Origin: a virus
DNA: 64,000 nucleotides
IMG/VR virus record: IMGVR_UViG_3300023174_000053
Location: 62,001 to 126,000 of that record
Direction: 5' to 3' (one strand)
A model generated the notes under the pieces. It searched no databases, was not told where the DNA came from, and saw only the letters and a program-made list of their open reading frames with translations. Positions 6,904 to 14,562 of the stretch are shown piece after piece. The number at the start of each line of letters is the position of its first letter. Position 1 is the first letter of the stretch. The position numbers and the translations under genes are program-made.

Positions 6904-7318
6904 ATATTACATTTAATCCTGGTTTTAATACTTCATATTTTCCATTATTAAAAACAACCCCAGAATAATAGTTTTTACCATTAAACTCACAGAACATATT
7001 ATATTCTCTACTATCTTCAAATGGGGTTATATCTATTAAGTTTCCATAGGTATTTTTCCAGATACTATGGTATATCGCACACCCATAACTTTCATCATCA
7101 ATATCTGTGATTAAATAATAACCACTTATCTTTTTCCCCCCATAAGTATTTGTATAATGATTTACATTATTGTGGCAGTTTGCATCAGCGCATAAAGGTT
7201 TAACTACCACAGGAACTTTCAATAGAATAGAAGAAAAACTACAATACTCCTGAAGTTTTATTACACACTCATCTTCTGGTAGTGATATTCTAAATTTTCT
7301 CTTCAATACTCCATCCAT
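6902..7318 (-). CDS. conserved hypothetical protein (C-x-N-C-H-N-N-V type)
   Basis: A 138-residue protein. The core has CADANCHNNV, then GYYLI, YHSIWKN, LIDITP and YNMFC. This combination of Cys/His with an 'H-x-x-W ... L-x-D-x-T-P' strand recurs in small bacterial and phage proteins of unknown function. The Cys and His could bind metal. It overlaps the end of the homing endonuclease gene upstream by 29 bases and shares its transcript, ending at a strong terminator. It may be a passenger of the homing element. No function assigned. Confidence 0.65.
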   Translation of the reverse strand: MDGVLKRKFRISLPEDECVIKLQEYCSFSSILLKVPVVVKPLCADANCHNNVNHYTNTYGGKKISGYYLITDIDDESYGCAIYHSIWKNTYGNLIDITPFEDSREYNMFCEFNGKNYYSGVVFNNGKYEVLKPGLNVI

Positions 7319-7907
7319 TTGTTCTAGGTCCTTTTCTATTATACTTTATTGCGGCACTCATAGTCGCATATGAAATATTTTGAGATTTACAAAATTCTTT
7401 TAATCCTCCAATAATAACATATTCTTCATTTTCTGGAGAAATAATTTTCCAAGTTTTGGAATTTGAATTATCTTTTCCAAATTTTGGATGTATATTTTGA
7501 CTTATTTTGGTTTTTGTTTCTTGTGATAATTTAACTCCATATCTTGGATTATTTTTTCCTGCTACTTTTTCACTTATTCTTTTCTTTGCTTCTTCTGTGT
7601 GGGTTCTTCCACCAAAACCAGTAGTTTTTTGCCCTCCTGGTTTTCCATCACCACCAAGATTTTGATTTAATAAAACTCCGCCATCACACTCTCTTTTCCA
7701 AAGAGCGATATGTTTAATTTCCAAATCTATTGCTTCTTCTTTAGTTAATCCAGATTTAACTACATATCTCCTATGTCTTGGGGGAAGTATTTCTGCTCCA
7801 TTTCTTCTAGAATGTCTAGCATTAATTCTTCGTGGTTTTCCATATCCAACATAATATGGAGAACTAAAATCTTCCCTCAAATAGTAATAAAGAATATAGT
7901 TATTCAT
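7290..7907 (-). CDS. GIY-YIG homing endonuclease with NUMOD repeats
   Basis: A 205-residue protein. The N-terminal catalytic domain begins YILYYYLRE and YYVGYGKPRRINARH (the GIY and YIG strands plus the catalytic Arg region), with a conserved Glu in EEAIDLEIKHIALW. Residues about 105-145 carry two NUMOD3-type DNA-binding motifs (THTEEAKKRISE; LSQETKTKISQ). The C-terminus resembles an intron-encoded-nuclease repeat helix-turn-helix (GGLKEFCKSQNISYATMSAAI). Such enzymes cut a target site and copy their own gene into it. It sits free-standing just after nrdB, with both an early and a late promoter. Confidence 0.85.
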   Translation of the reverse strand: MNNYILYYYLREDFSSPYYVGYGKPRRINARHSRRNGAEILPPRHRRYVVKSGLTKEEAIDLEIKHIALWKRECDGGVLLNQNLGGDGKPGGQKTTGFGGRTHTEEAKKRISEKVAGKNNPRYGVKLSQETKTKISQNIHPKFGKDNSNSKTWKIISPENEEYVIIGGLKEFCKSQNISYATMSAAIKYNRKGPRTNGWSIEEKI

Positions 7908-7910
7908 TTT

Positions 7911-7959
7911 GAGACCGAACTTATCTATTATTATTTATATAATATATTAGTTCGGTCTT
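7911..7959 (-). repeat. inverted repeat flanking the promoters of the GIY-YIG gene
   Basis: AGACCGAACT (7912-7921) and AGTTCGGTCT (7949-7958) are perfect 10-base inverted arms, extended by one wobble. They bracket a 27-base AT-rich loop that holds the -10 box and the late box. Confidence 0.8.
7932..7939 (-). promoter_or_regulatory. late promoter TATAAATA before GIY-YIG endonuclease
   Basis: TATAAATAAT lies about 25 bases upstream of the start codon. The same 10-mer precedes the two HNH endonuclease genes. Confidence 0.65.
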
Positions 7960-7967
7960 AAAGTCAA
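7939..7967 (-). promoter_or_regulatory. sigma70-type early promoter before GIY-YIG endonuclease
   Basis: TTGACT (7967-7962), 17 bases and TATTAT (7944-7939) form a 5/6 plus 5/6 match, starting immediately past the nrdB stop codon. Confidence 0.6.
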
Positions 7968-9152
7968 TTAAAGTTGAAATCCAGCAAATGTGTCTTTTTC
8001 CACATCTTGTTTAATTCCACCAACCACATAGGACTGAACTTGTGTTTGTTGTGGTGCTACTTGAAGTCCCTTAGAACTAATCCAATGCTCCGTCCAAGGG
8101 AGTGGATTGTTTTTAGCAGCAATATCATAAAGTGGTTTAATACCAATAGACTTCATACGACGATTCGCAATCCACTCAACATAACTCCAAAGAAGTTTGT
8201 CGTTCAATCCAATCATTGAACCATCTTTGAACAAATATTCTGCCCACCTCTTTTCCTCATTTACACAATTCTCAAAAGCACCTTTTACCCATTCCTCTTC
8301 TTCCTTAGCAATTTGTTGCATTTCTGGATCATCTCCTTCACGCCATTTATTGAGGATGTTTTGAGTAATAACAAGGTGCTGATTTTCGTCTCTTGCGATG
8401 AGAGAGATAATTTTAGCGGATCCTTCCATAAGTTTGAGTTCACCAAACGCAAACGAGCAAGCGAAAGAGACATAGAATCTGATACCTTCGAGAATATTGA
8501 CATTTGCTACTGCACGATAGAGTTTTCTTTTGAGTTCATATCTTTCATCCTTTGCAGTTCCAGCACCTTCTTGTGCGTGAACCCAAAGATTTGAGTTTCC
8601 ATAATGTTGTGCGGAATTAATAAAGTCATCATAAGCACCAGTTACTGATGATGCCCGTTCAAGAATTTTTTCATTACTCAAAATAGAATCAAAAACTTCT
8701 GTGGGATCAGAGTAAACATTCTTAATAATGTATGTATAGGAACGACTATGAATCATTTCCATAAATTCCCAAACCTTCATACACGCTTCCAATTCAGGAA
8801 GAGAACAATAGGGAGTAAAAGCCATTCCGGGACCACGACCCTGAACTGAATCCAAAAGAATTTGATACTTCAAATTAGAAGTGAAGATGTGCTTTTGTTC
8901 TGGACGAAGAGTTTGATAATCCGCACGATCTTTCTGCAAAGAAACTTCTTCTGGTCTCCAGAAATATCCCAACTGCTGTTGAGTCAGTTTATCAAAGACT
9001 GGATACTTATAAGTATCATATCTTTGAACTCCAAGAGGAGCACCAAAAAACATAGGTTGCTTTTTGGCATCTACCTCTTGAGTATTAAATACGGTCATTC
9101 CTTCAATCATTTTTTCTTTCTCTGCAGTGGTTCTAAATTTTACAGGATTCAC
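7968..9152 (-). CDS. nrdB: class Ia ribonucleotide reductase small subunit
   Basis: The R2 subunit makes the di-iron tyrosyl radical needed by NrdA to reduce ribonucleoside diphosphates. The iron ligands and radical tyrosine of R2 are all visible: Asp in LLDSVQG, Glu and His in EMIHSRSY with the radical Tyr four residues after the His, Glu in ILEGIRFY, and Glu/His in ENQHL. The C-terminal peptide TFAGFQL is the tail that docks on R1. Length (about 394) is normal. A GTG at 9152 with GGAG nine bases upstream is chosen; GTG 9167 or ATG 9110 are alternatives. The start overlaps the end of nrdA, which suggests translational coupling. Confidence 0.95.
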   Translation of the reverse strand: MNPVKFRTTAEKEKMIEGMTVFNTQEVDAKKQPMFFGAPLGVQRYDTYKYPVFDKLTQQQLGYFWRPEEVSLQKDRADYQTLRPEQKHIFTSNLKYQILLDSVQGRGPGMAFTPYCSLPELEACMKVWEFMEMIHSRSYTYIIKNVYSDPTEVFDSILSNEKILERASSVTGAYDDFINSAQHYGNSNLWVHAQEGAGTAKDERYELKRKLYRAVANVNILEGIRFYVSFACSFAFGELKLMEGSAKIISLIARDENQHLVITQNILNKWREGDDPEMQQIAKEEEEWVKGAFENCVNEEKRWAEYLFKDGSMIGLNDKLLWSYVEWIANRRMKSIGIKPLYDIAAKNNPLPWTEHWISSKGLQVAPQQTQVQSYVVGGIKQDVEKDTFAGFQL

Positions 9153-11430
9153 AATCTTCTTCTCCACCTTCTAAAAGTTCTTTAACTAAATCATCAATAC
9201 TTACTTTATCTTCCTTAACTTCATCAGTCTTATTATCATATGTATTTTGATAATATGCCGTCTTATGCCCCAGTTTAAAACAAGTAAGCATATCTTGTGC
9301 CATTACACTAACAGGAACTTCATTATTGGCATAATTCTCTGGATTATACGACCAGTTTCCAGAAATCGCTTGATCGAAGAATTTCTGCATAACTGCAACA
9401 ATATTAATATACCCACGATTGCTAGGCATATCCCAAAGCAACGTATAGTTGTTTTTAAGATGTTGATACTGTGGAACAATCTGTTTGAGAGGTCCTTTTT
9501 TAGATTTCTTAATTGATAAGAATCCACGAGGAGGTTCAATTCCATTAGTTGCATTTGAAACTACAGAACTTGATTCTGATGGCATTTGTGCTGTAAGAGT
9601 GGAGTGTCTCAATCCAAACTCTTTAATTGACTGTCTTAGTACTTCCCAATCGTGCTGAAGAGGAACAGAAGACACTTCATCTACATCTTTCTTGTAAGTA
9701 TCAATAGGAAGAATACCCTGCGAATATTTAGTACGATTGAAATATTCGCAAGCACCCTTTTCTTTAGCAACTTCATTTGATGCTTTGAGAAGAAAATATT
9801 GGAATGATTCAGACAATTGATGAACTGCATCCCAAGCCTCTTGAGTATCATAATTAAACCCAAGTTTAGCAAGATAATGTGCTAAACCAATATAACCAAC
9901 ACCCAAAGACCTACGTGCTTTAGTTCCAATCTCTGCAGCAACTATAGGATAGTTTTGATAATCAATCAATTCTTCCAAACCACGAACAGAAAGATTGCAA
10001 AGATCCTCAAACTCTTCATCTGATTTTACTTTACCGACATTAATAGCAGAAAGAATGCAAAGTGCAATCTCACCATTAGGGTCATCAATATGTTGAAGTG
10101 GGATTGTTGGAAGTGTAATCTCTTGGCAAAGATTACTCATTTCAACCTTATCAGTAAAGGATGAATGAGAATTACAATGGTCGATATTCATAATGTAAAT
10201 ACGACCTGTTTCAGCACGTTCTTTCAGGAGGTCCAAAAAGAGTTCTTGAGCTCCGATAGTCTTTCTAGGAATAGATTCATTTCGTTCTGCATCAACATAA
10301 AGATCGTCAAATCTATCAGTCCCAAAAGCATCATAAAGACCAGGAACTGCGTGTGGAGAGAAAAGTGAGATTTCTTCGTTTTTAATAAATCGTCCATAGA
10401 ACAGTTTAGAGATTTGGATACTGTAATCTAACTTACGAACACGATTATCCTCCGTACCCTTGTTGTTTTTTAAGACTAGAATGTCTTCGATTTCTTGATG
10501 CCAGATAGGAAAGTGGACTGTAGCAGAACCACCTCTGATGCCGTTTTGTGTGCAGCATCGCACAGTTGCCTCAAACTTTTTAAGGAAGGGGACCACACCT
10601 GTGTGCTGTACCTCTCCGCCTCTGATTTTAGAGTTGATGCCACGGATGCGACCTGCGTTGATGCCGATGCCTGCCCTTTGAGCAACATACCTCCCAATAG
10701 CCATATCACTACTGAAGATGCTATCGAGGGTGTCATCAACATCAACAAGAACACAACTTGCAAATTGACGAAGTGGTGTTCTAACTCCTGCCATAATGGG
10801 AGTTGGGATGTTGATTTTGTGTTTTGAGATTGCGTCATAATACCTCTTCACATATGAGAAACGTGTTTCTTTTGGATATCTAGCAAAAATAGTAGCAGCA
10901 ATCATCATATACATGAACTGTGGAGTTTCATATACTTGACCACTACTGCGATCTTGAACCAAATACTTATCAACTACTTGACGAAGACCAGCATAGGTGA
11001 AAAGATAATCTCTACTATGCTTGATATAACTACCAAGTCTATCAAGTTCTTCTTTCGTATAATTGGTCAAAATTTCTGGATCATAAACTCCAACATCTAC
11101 ACAACTATTAATGTGTTCGACAAAATCAGGATGATCTTGAACTCTTCCGTACAAAGATTTTCTTACAGAAAACAGAAGTAGTCTTGCTGCAACAAACTGA
11201 TAATTTGGATTATCCAAATCAATTAAATCAGAAGCAGAACGAATTAAAATCTCCTGAATTTCTGCTGTGGTGATTCCATCATAAAATTGAATACCAGATT
11301 GCATCTCTACCTGTGATGCAGAAACACCAGAGAGGTCTCTACATGCCTCCTCAACCATCAAGTGAAGTTTATTTAGATCAAGAGGTTCATTATCACCACT
11401 TCTCTTAACTACTTTTGTACCGTTGCTCAT
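9133..11430 (-). CDS. nrdA: class Ia ribonucleotide reductase large subunit
   Basis: Catalytic R1 subunit, about 765 residues, the usual length. An N-terminal ATP-cone-like region (VVKRSGDNEPLDLNKL) is followed by the ten-stranded barrel. It has the active-site set Cys226 (FASCVL), Asn433, Cys435 and Glu437 (SNLCQEI) and Cys458 (ALCILS). The C-terminal CESCKI is the redox-shuttle cysteine pair. Together with NrdB it supplies dNTPs for phage replication from degraded host RNA. The ATG at 11430 overlaps the primase stop as ATGA and is preferred over the in-frame ATG four codons upstream. Confidence 0.97.
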   Translation of the reverse strand: MSNGTKVVKRSGDNEPLDLNKLHLMVEEACRDLSGVSASQVEMQSGIQFYDGITTAEIQEILIRSASDLIDLDNPNYQFVAARLLLFSVRKSLYGRVQDHPDFVEHINSCVDVGVYDPEILTNYTKEELDRLGSYIKHSRDYLFTYAGLRQVVDKYLVQDRSSGQVYETPQFMYMMIAATIFARYPKETRFSYVKRYYDAISKHKINIPTPIMAGVRTPLRQFASCVLVDVDDTLDSIFSSDMAIGRYVAQRAGIGINAGRIRGINSKIRGGEVQHTGVVPFLKKFEATVRCCTQNGIRGGSATVHFPIWHQEIEDILVLKNNKGTEDNRVRKLDYSIQISKLFYGRFIKNEEISLFSPHAVPGLYDAFGTDRFDDLYVDAERNESIPRKTIGAQELFLDLLKERAETGRIYIMNIDHCNSHSSFTDKVEMSNLCQEITLPTIPLQHIDDPNGEIALCILSAINVGKVKSDEEFEDLCNLSVRGLEELIDYQNYPIVAAEIGTKARRSLGVGYIGLAHYLAKLGFNYDTQEAWDAVHQLSESFQYFLLKASNEVAKEKGACEYFNRTKYSQGILPIDTYKKDVDEVSSVPLQHDWEVLRQSIKEFGLRHSTLTAQMPSESSSVVSNATNGIEPPRGFLSIKKSKKGPLKQIVPQYQHLKNNYTLLWDMPSNRGYINIVAVMQKFFDQAISGNWSYNPENYANNEVPVSVMAQDMLTCFKLGHKTAYYQNTYDNKTDEVKEDKVSIDDLVKELLEGGEEDCESCKI

Positions 11431-12428
11431 ACTCGTTTCCATCCAATAAGTTTTGCTTTTGCTTCTAGTCCCATATAAGTATTTTCCTTGATGATTTTTG
11501 GGGCATCAATTCCTGATAGGATCATATCATTAATATCCTTTTCTTTCAAGTCATTTGGCCAAATGACAATTGGAAATCGCATTTGTATTGCTTTTTCCAT
11601 TCTATCAACAATTTGTTTATTCCGTTTTTCATTATCATATACCATTACAAAATCTGTTCCAAAGTTAGAAACAAAAAACATTTTGTCAATGTCTGCACCA
11701 ACCATAGCAATTGAATTATCTAAAAACATACTATCAAATGGTCCTTCAACAACATAAACAGTTTTATCGTAATCTGGTTTATCCAAATTGTAAATTTTTG
11801 GATGTGTATCATTAAGAATAATTGTAATGTATTTTACCTTTGAGTTTTTATTTAAACTACGACCTTGAAATCCAAATATTTCTCCTTTATTGATTAAAGG
11901 AATAATGATTCGTGGTTCGTCCTTTTCTACTTTATCAAATGTGTGTTTTTGAGTATTCGTCCATTCTTTAAACTTCTCACAGAAATACAATTCACGCAGA
12001 TAGTTGTTGGGTATCTTTCTATCTTCTAGGTATTTTCTTGCGGAGTGTTCTTTATTTAGTTCTGCGATAGTAGGTAGGTCAAATGCCTTTTTTGAAAAGT
12101 TTGGTTTCTCAAAATTAAACTCTGGGTTCTTTGTTTGTGATCCTCTTCCTGTTATTCCCTCTTTATATCTCTCCATTACATACTGGTCGTAAAGAACAGT
12201 ATCCATATCTTTTAGAAAGTTTGTAAAAGTTCTAGAAGTCCCACAATTATGACATTTGAAATTGTGATCATTCTTTAATTGGTAAATATACCCTCTTGTT
12301 TTACTCTTTGTCTTTTGACTATCACCACAGTAAGGACACCGAAAGTTATAAAGACCTTCTTTCTTCTTAGCAAACTTATCCAGTCGGGAAGAAACCAACC
12401 CGATATATTTGGAATCAACAAAACTCAT
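11427..12428 (-). CDS. 61: DNA primase (T4 gp61)
   Basis: A 333-residue DnaG-type primase that lays lagging-strand RNA primers with the gp41 helicase. The N-terminal zinc ribbon uses Cys31, Cys34, Cys59 and Cys62 (CPYC, CHNC). A TOPRIM core follows, with VVEGPFDSMFL supplying the catalytic Glu and FVMVYDNE the metal-binding acidic residue. It heads the primase-nrdA-nrdB operon with ATGA coupling to nrdA. Confidence 0.93.
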   Translation of the reverse strand: MSFVDSKYIGLVSSRLDKFAKKKEGLYNFRCPYCGDSQKTKSKTRGYIYQLKNDHNFKCHNCGTSRTFTNFLKDMDTVLYDQYVMERYKEGITGRGSQTKNPEFNFEKPNFSKKAFDLPTIAELNKEHSARKYLEDRKIPNNYLRELYFCEKFKEWTNTQKHTFDKVEKDEPRIIIPLINKGEIFGFQGRSLNKNSKVKYITIILNDTHPKIYNLDKPDYDKTVYVVEGPFDSMFLDNSIAMVGADIDKMFFVSNFGTDFVMVYDNEKRNKQIVDRMEKAIQMRFPIVIWPNDLKEKDINDMILSGIDAPKIIKENTYMGLEAKAKLIGWKRV

Positions 12429-12440
12429 TACAAAAGAATA

Positions 12441-12872
12441 CTATTTCAGTCTCTCTATTCTACCGTTGTCTTGTGCTGGTGTCAAGATTTTTCCAAAGAA
12501 ATCTGCGTTTCTAACTACAAATGATAAGCAAAATACTATTCCAATACCTATCCAAACTTTCTTTTCTAATCCCTGCAACTTTGCCAATACCGCAGTATGG
12601 TCTTTATCCATTTTATCCTTTATCTGATCAATCTTCGTAAAGATTATATCTTCTATCTTTTCCCCATTATTAATCTTTTCTTCATGAACTACAAGCATTT
12701 TAGTTACATTTGCATTTACTTCACTTATCTTTTCAATCGCACTCTCAATACGTTGCATCAATTGCTCACTTGTATGGATTTTCTCCTCAAGGATTGCAAC
12801 CTTTGTTTCTATTGTTTGAGGGGGACTATACATTGGATTGATTATGGTTGTGGGTTTCTTCGTTGTAACCAA
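12441..12872 (-). CDS. coiled-coil membrane-anchored hypothetical protein
   Basis: A 143-residue protein. Residues about 22-100 are heptad-patterned coiled coil (ETKVAILEEKI, ESAIEKISEVNANV, KIDQIKDKMDK). A single C-terminal membrane segment follows (VWIGIGIVFCLSFVV, about 107-122) and then a short charged tail. The layout is that of a tail-anchored oligomer. It is the gene just before primase. Membrane tethering of the replication machinery or an envelope role are both possible, and I can support neither. It overlaps the previous gene by 31 bases. Confidence 0.7.
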   Translation of the reverse strand: MVTTKKPTTIINPMYSPPQTIETKVAILEEKIHTSEQLMQRIESAIEKISEVNANVTKMLVVHEEKINNGEKIEDIIFTKIDQIKDKMDKDHTAVLAKLQGLEKKVWIGIGIVFCLSFVVRNADFFGKILTPAQDNGRIERLK

Positions 12873-13066
12873 TTTTTGCGGAATCCCGCTCCATATATGT
12901 ATTTATTCTTCTTTCTTACTGGGGGATTATCTGGTGGAAGACCCGCTATATTTATTTGACCTGGTGGGTTTGTAGAGTTTGTATGAGCAGCAGATACAGA
13001 CATTCCATCTTCAACAATATAATGCCTTACAATTGAAATAATTCTGTCTAGGGTAGATTCTTTCAT
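12842..13066 (-). CDS. small conserved cyanophage-type protein
   Basis: A 74-residue protein with an N-terminal amphipathic helix (TLDRIISIVRHYIVEDG), a central proline-rich turn (GLPPDNPPV) and a basic C-terminus (RKKNKYIYGAG). No catalytic motif. Its ATG directly abuts the stop of the upstream gene and its tail overlaps the coiled-coil gene, so the three are co-translated. Possibly a minor virion or membrane-associated protein. Confidence 0.65.
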   Translation of the reverse strand: MKESTLDRIISIVRHYIVEDGMSVSAAHTNSTNPPGQINIAGLPPDNPPVRKKNKYIYGAGFRKNWLQRRNPQP

Positions 13067-13437
13067 TAGATTAAATTAAGTTGTTCTAAACATTCTATAT
13101 CAATTGGAATATTATGAATTTTGGTTTTTGGAACTTCCGGCAATCTTCCAAGATAAACTACAAAAGTTTTTACAATACTCCAAAATTCACCATCTATTTT
13201 ATAAAACAATAAAGGTGTTGCTGCATCACCAAAAACATTATAAAGAATAATAAAATGATTAATCAAAAGGTGAGCGTTTAGCTCACCCGTTGTTTTATGT
13301 CTTTTCAATAATCTTTTTATCCACTTGAATCTTTTTAGGTCCTCATAAAAATCATCTTTGGTTGCAGCCTGTGGATTATCATAATGTTTAATAGCAAACA
13401 TCAAATAATTATCTTCATTCAACTCATCAAATCTCAT
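13066..13437 (-). CDS. conserved T4-like phage protein of unknown function
   Basis: A 123-residue protein, MRFDELNEDNYLMFAIKHYDN, then DFYEDLKRFKWIKRLLKRH and HLLINHFIILYNVFG. It is helical with a basic central helix and recalls a family of about 120 residues found in many T4-type phages. It overlaps the next gene by one base (stop/start). A perfect hairpin with four Ts lies within the coding sequence near codon 55. Confidence 0.7.
   Translation of the reverse strand: MRFDELNEDNYLMFAIKHYDNPQAATKDDFYEDLKRFKWIKRLLKRHKTTGELNAHLLINHFIILYNVFGDAATPLLFYKIDGEFWSIVKTFVVYLGRLPEVPKTKIHNIPIDIECLEQLNLI
13264..13286 (-). other. terminator-like hairpin inside a coding region
   Basis: GGTGAGC-TAAAC-GCTCACC then TTTT on the minus strand. 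It is a perfect 7-bp GC-rich stem with a short T-run, but codes for T-G-E-L-N-A-H in the overlapping gene. It could attenuate read-through into primase and nrdAB. Confidence 0.4.
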
Positions 13438-13445
13438 ATTTTATT

Positions 13446-14474
13446 TTATCTAACAGTTAATGTGGTAGTTCCAAGTCCAACTCCAGAAGTTGTTCCGGCA
13501 CCAGCAACGTTGCGGAGAATAACGTCTCCAAATTGTGAGGTGAATGAACTGATTACTCCAACACCATTTGAACCATCGGTAATTACACCAACAAATCCAC
13601 TTGAAATATCAATAAACAATTTAGTAGCAACAGTTCTTGTGCTGAATGTAACAACAGTTCCAATACCAATCACAGATGAGACTGTAGATGCCGTTCCAAT
13701 TGTAACAAAGGTATCACCAACAGCAACTACTGATCTTGTTGTGATCGCAGTTCCCACAGTAATTGAACTTCCTGCCGAAACTCCAGTCAAACTACCAACA
13801 TAAATTACAGTAGAACCAGCAGCAACTGTGGTATTAATAGTAGTGCTTAAGAATGAAACGTTTGTGGTAAGACCTACACTTGGACTCGTAAACGCAAATG
13901 CTACTCTGTTTGTAATTTGACCGTTGAAACTTGTATATACTCCTGGTGATCCGTGAGTAGCAGCGTATCCCGCCCAAGCATATTGAGTGCCGGTGTTTGA
14001 TGCAGCATATCCAATAATTGATGTCGATTCATTATTATTGTTTGCGTCAAAAGTACGAATTTTAACTGTTGCTCCAGCACCAGCAAAAACAAGTTCATTA
14101 AACACAACGTGAACATAACCAGTAGTATTTGTAGCAATACCAGTAGTTGCTCCACCACCAACAGAAATTGGTGATGCTTGGTTGGGGTCTTCAAAGAACA
14201 CCGCAACTGGACCAGCAGTTCCAATACCAGCAGATTGACTATTAACACCAACATTAGTAGCATTCAATCCAGTAACATCAACCAAGATTTCGTCAAAATA
14301 ACGAGTAGAAATTCCAGAATTCTCTCTAGTCTTGTATCTTCTTTGAACCCAACCACGAACATCTGCAAAAGTATTCCAAGGACTTGTGTTACGATCAGTC
14401 TCAAGTTGGAATTTTGGAATAGCGTATTTGTTTGCCGCAGTTTCCGATGTTGTTGAAATACCCCAAAGTGCCAT
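13446..14474 (-). CDS. virion structural protein ('ALWGI' family)
   Basis: A 342-residue protein starting MALWGISTTSETAANKY, a signature I associate with a conserved cyanomyovirus virion protein. The first 100 residues are a distinct domain (GWVQRRYKTRENSG). The rest is Gly/Thr/Ser/Val-rich beta-repeat sequence (AGSTVIYVGS, GSSITVGT, VGDTFVTIGT), similar in style to insertions in the phage's sheath and neck proteins, and probably surface-exposed. It has its own TATAAATA late promoter. Exact location in the particle is unknown. Confidence 0.8.
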   Translation of the reverse strand: MALWGISTTSETAANKYAIPKFQLETDRNTSPWNTFADVRGWVQRRYKTRENSGISTRYFDEILVDVTGLNATNVGVNSQSAGIGTAGPVAVFFEDPNQASPISVGGGATTGIATNTTGYVHVVFNELVFAGAGATVKIRTFDANNNNESTSIIGYAASNTGTQYAWAGYAATHGSPGVYTSFNGQITNRVAFAFTSPSVGLTTNVSFLSTTINTTVAAGSTVIYVGSLTGVSAGSSITVGTAITTRSVVAVGDTFVTIGTASTVSSVIGIGTVVTFSTRTVATKLFIDISSGFVGVITDGSNGVGVISSFTSQFGDVILRNVAGAGTTSGVGLGTTTLTVR

Positions 14475-14504
14475 GTGATTTCTCGTTAATTTTTTTCCTA
14501 AACT

Positions 14505-14512
14505 TATTTATA
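14505..14512 (-). promoter_or_regulatory. late promoter TATAAATA
   Basis: Perfect late box, 31 bases upstream of the ALWGI structural gene, overlapping the U-tract of the preceding terminator. Confidence 0.7.
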
Positions 14513-14537
14513 AAAACAGGGGAGTATCAAACTCCCC
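14511..14537 (-). terminator. terminator after the 650-residue head-protein gene
   Basis: GGGGAGT-TTGAT-ACTCCCC, a perfect 7-bp stem followed by TGTTTTT, lies 26 bases after the stop codon. Confidence 0.85.
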
Positions 14538-14562
14538 AAAAATAATGGTCTTTAGTTATTTA

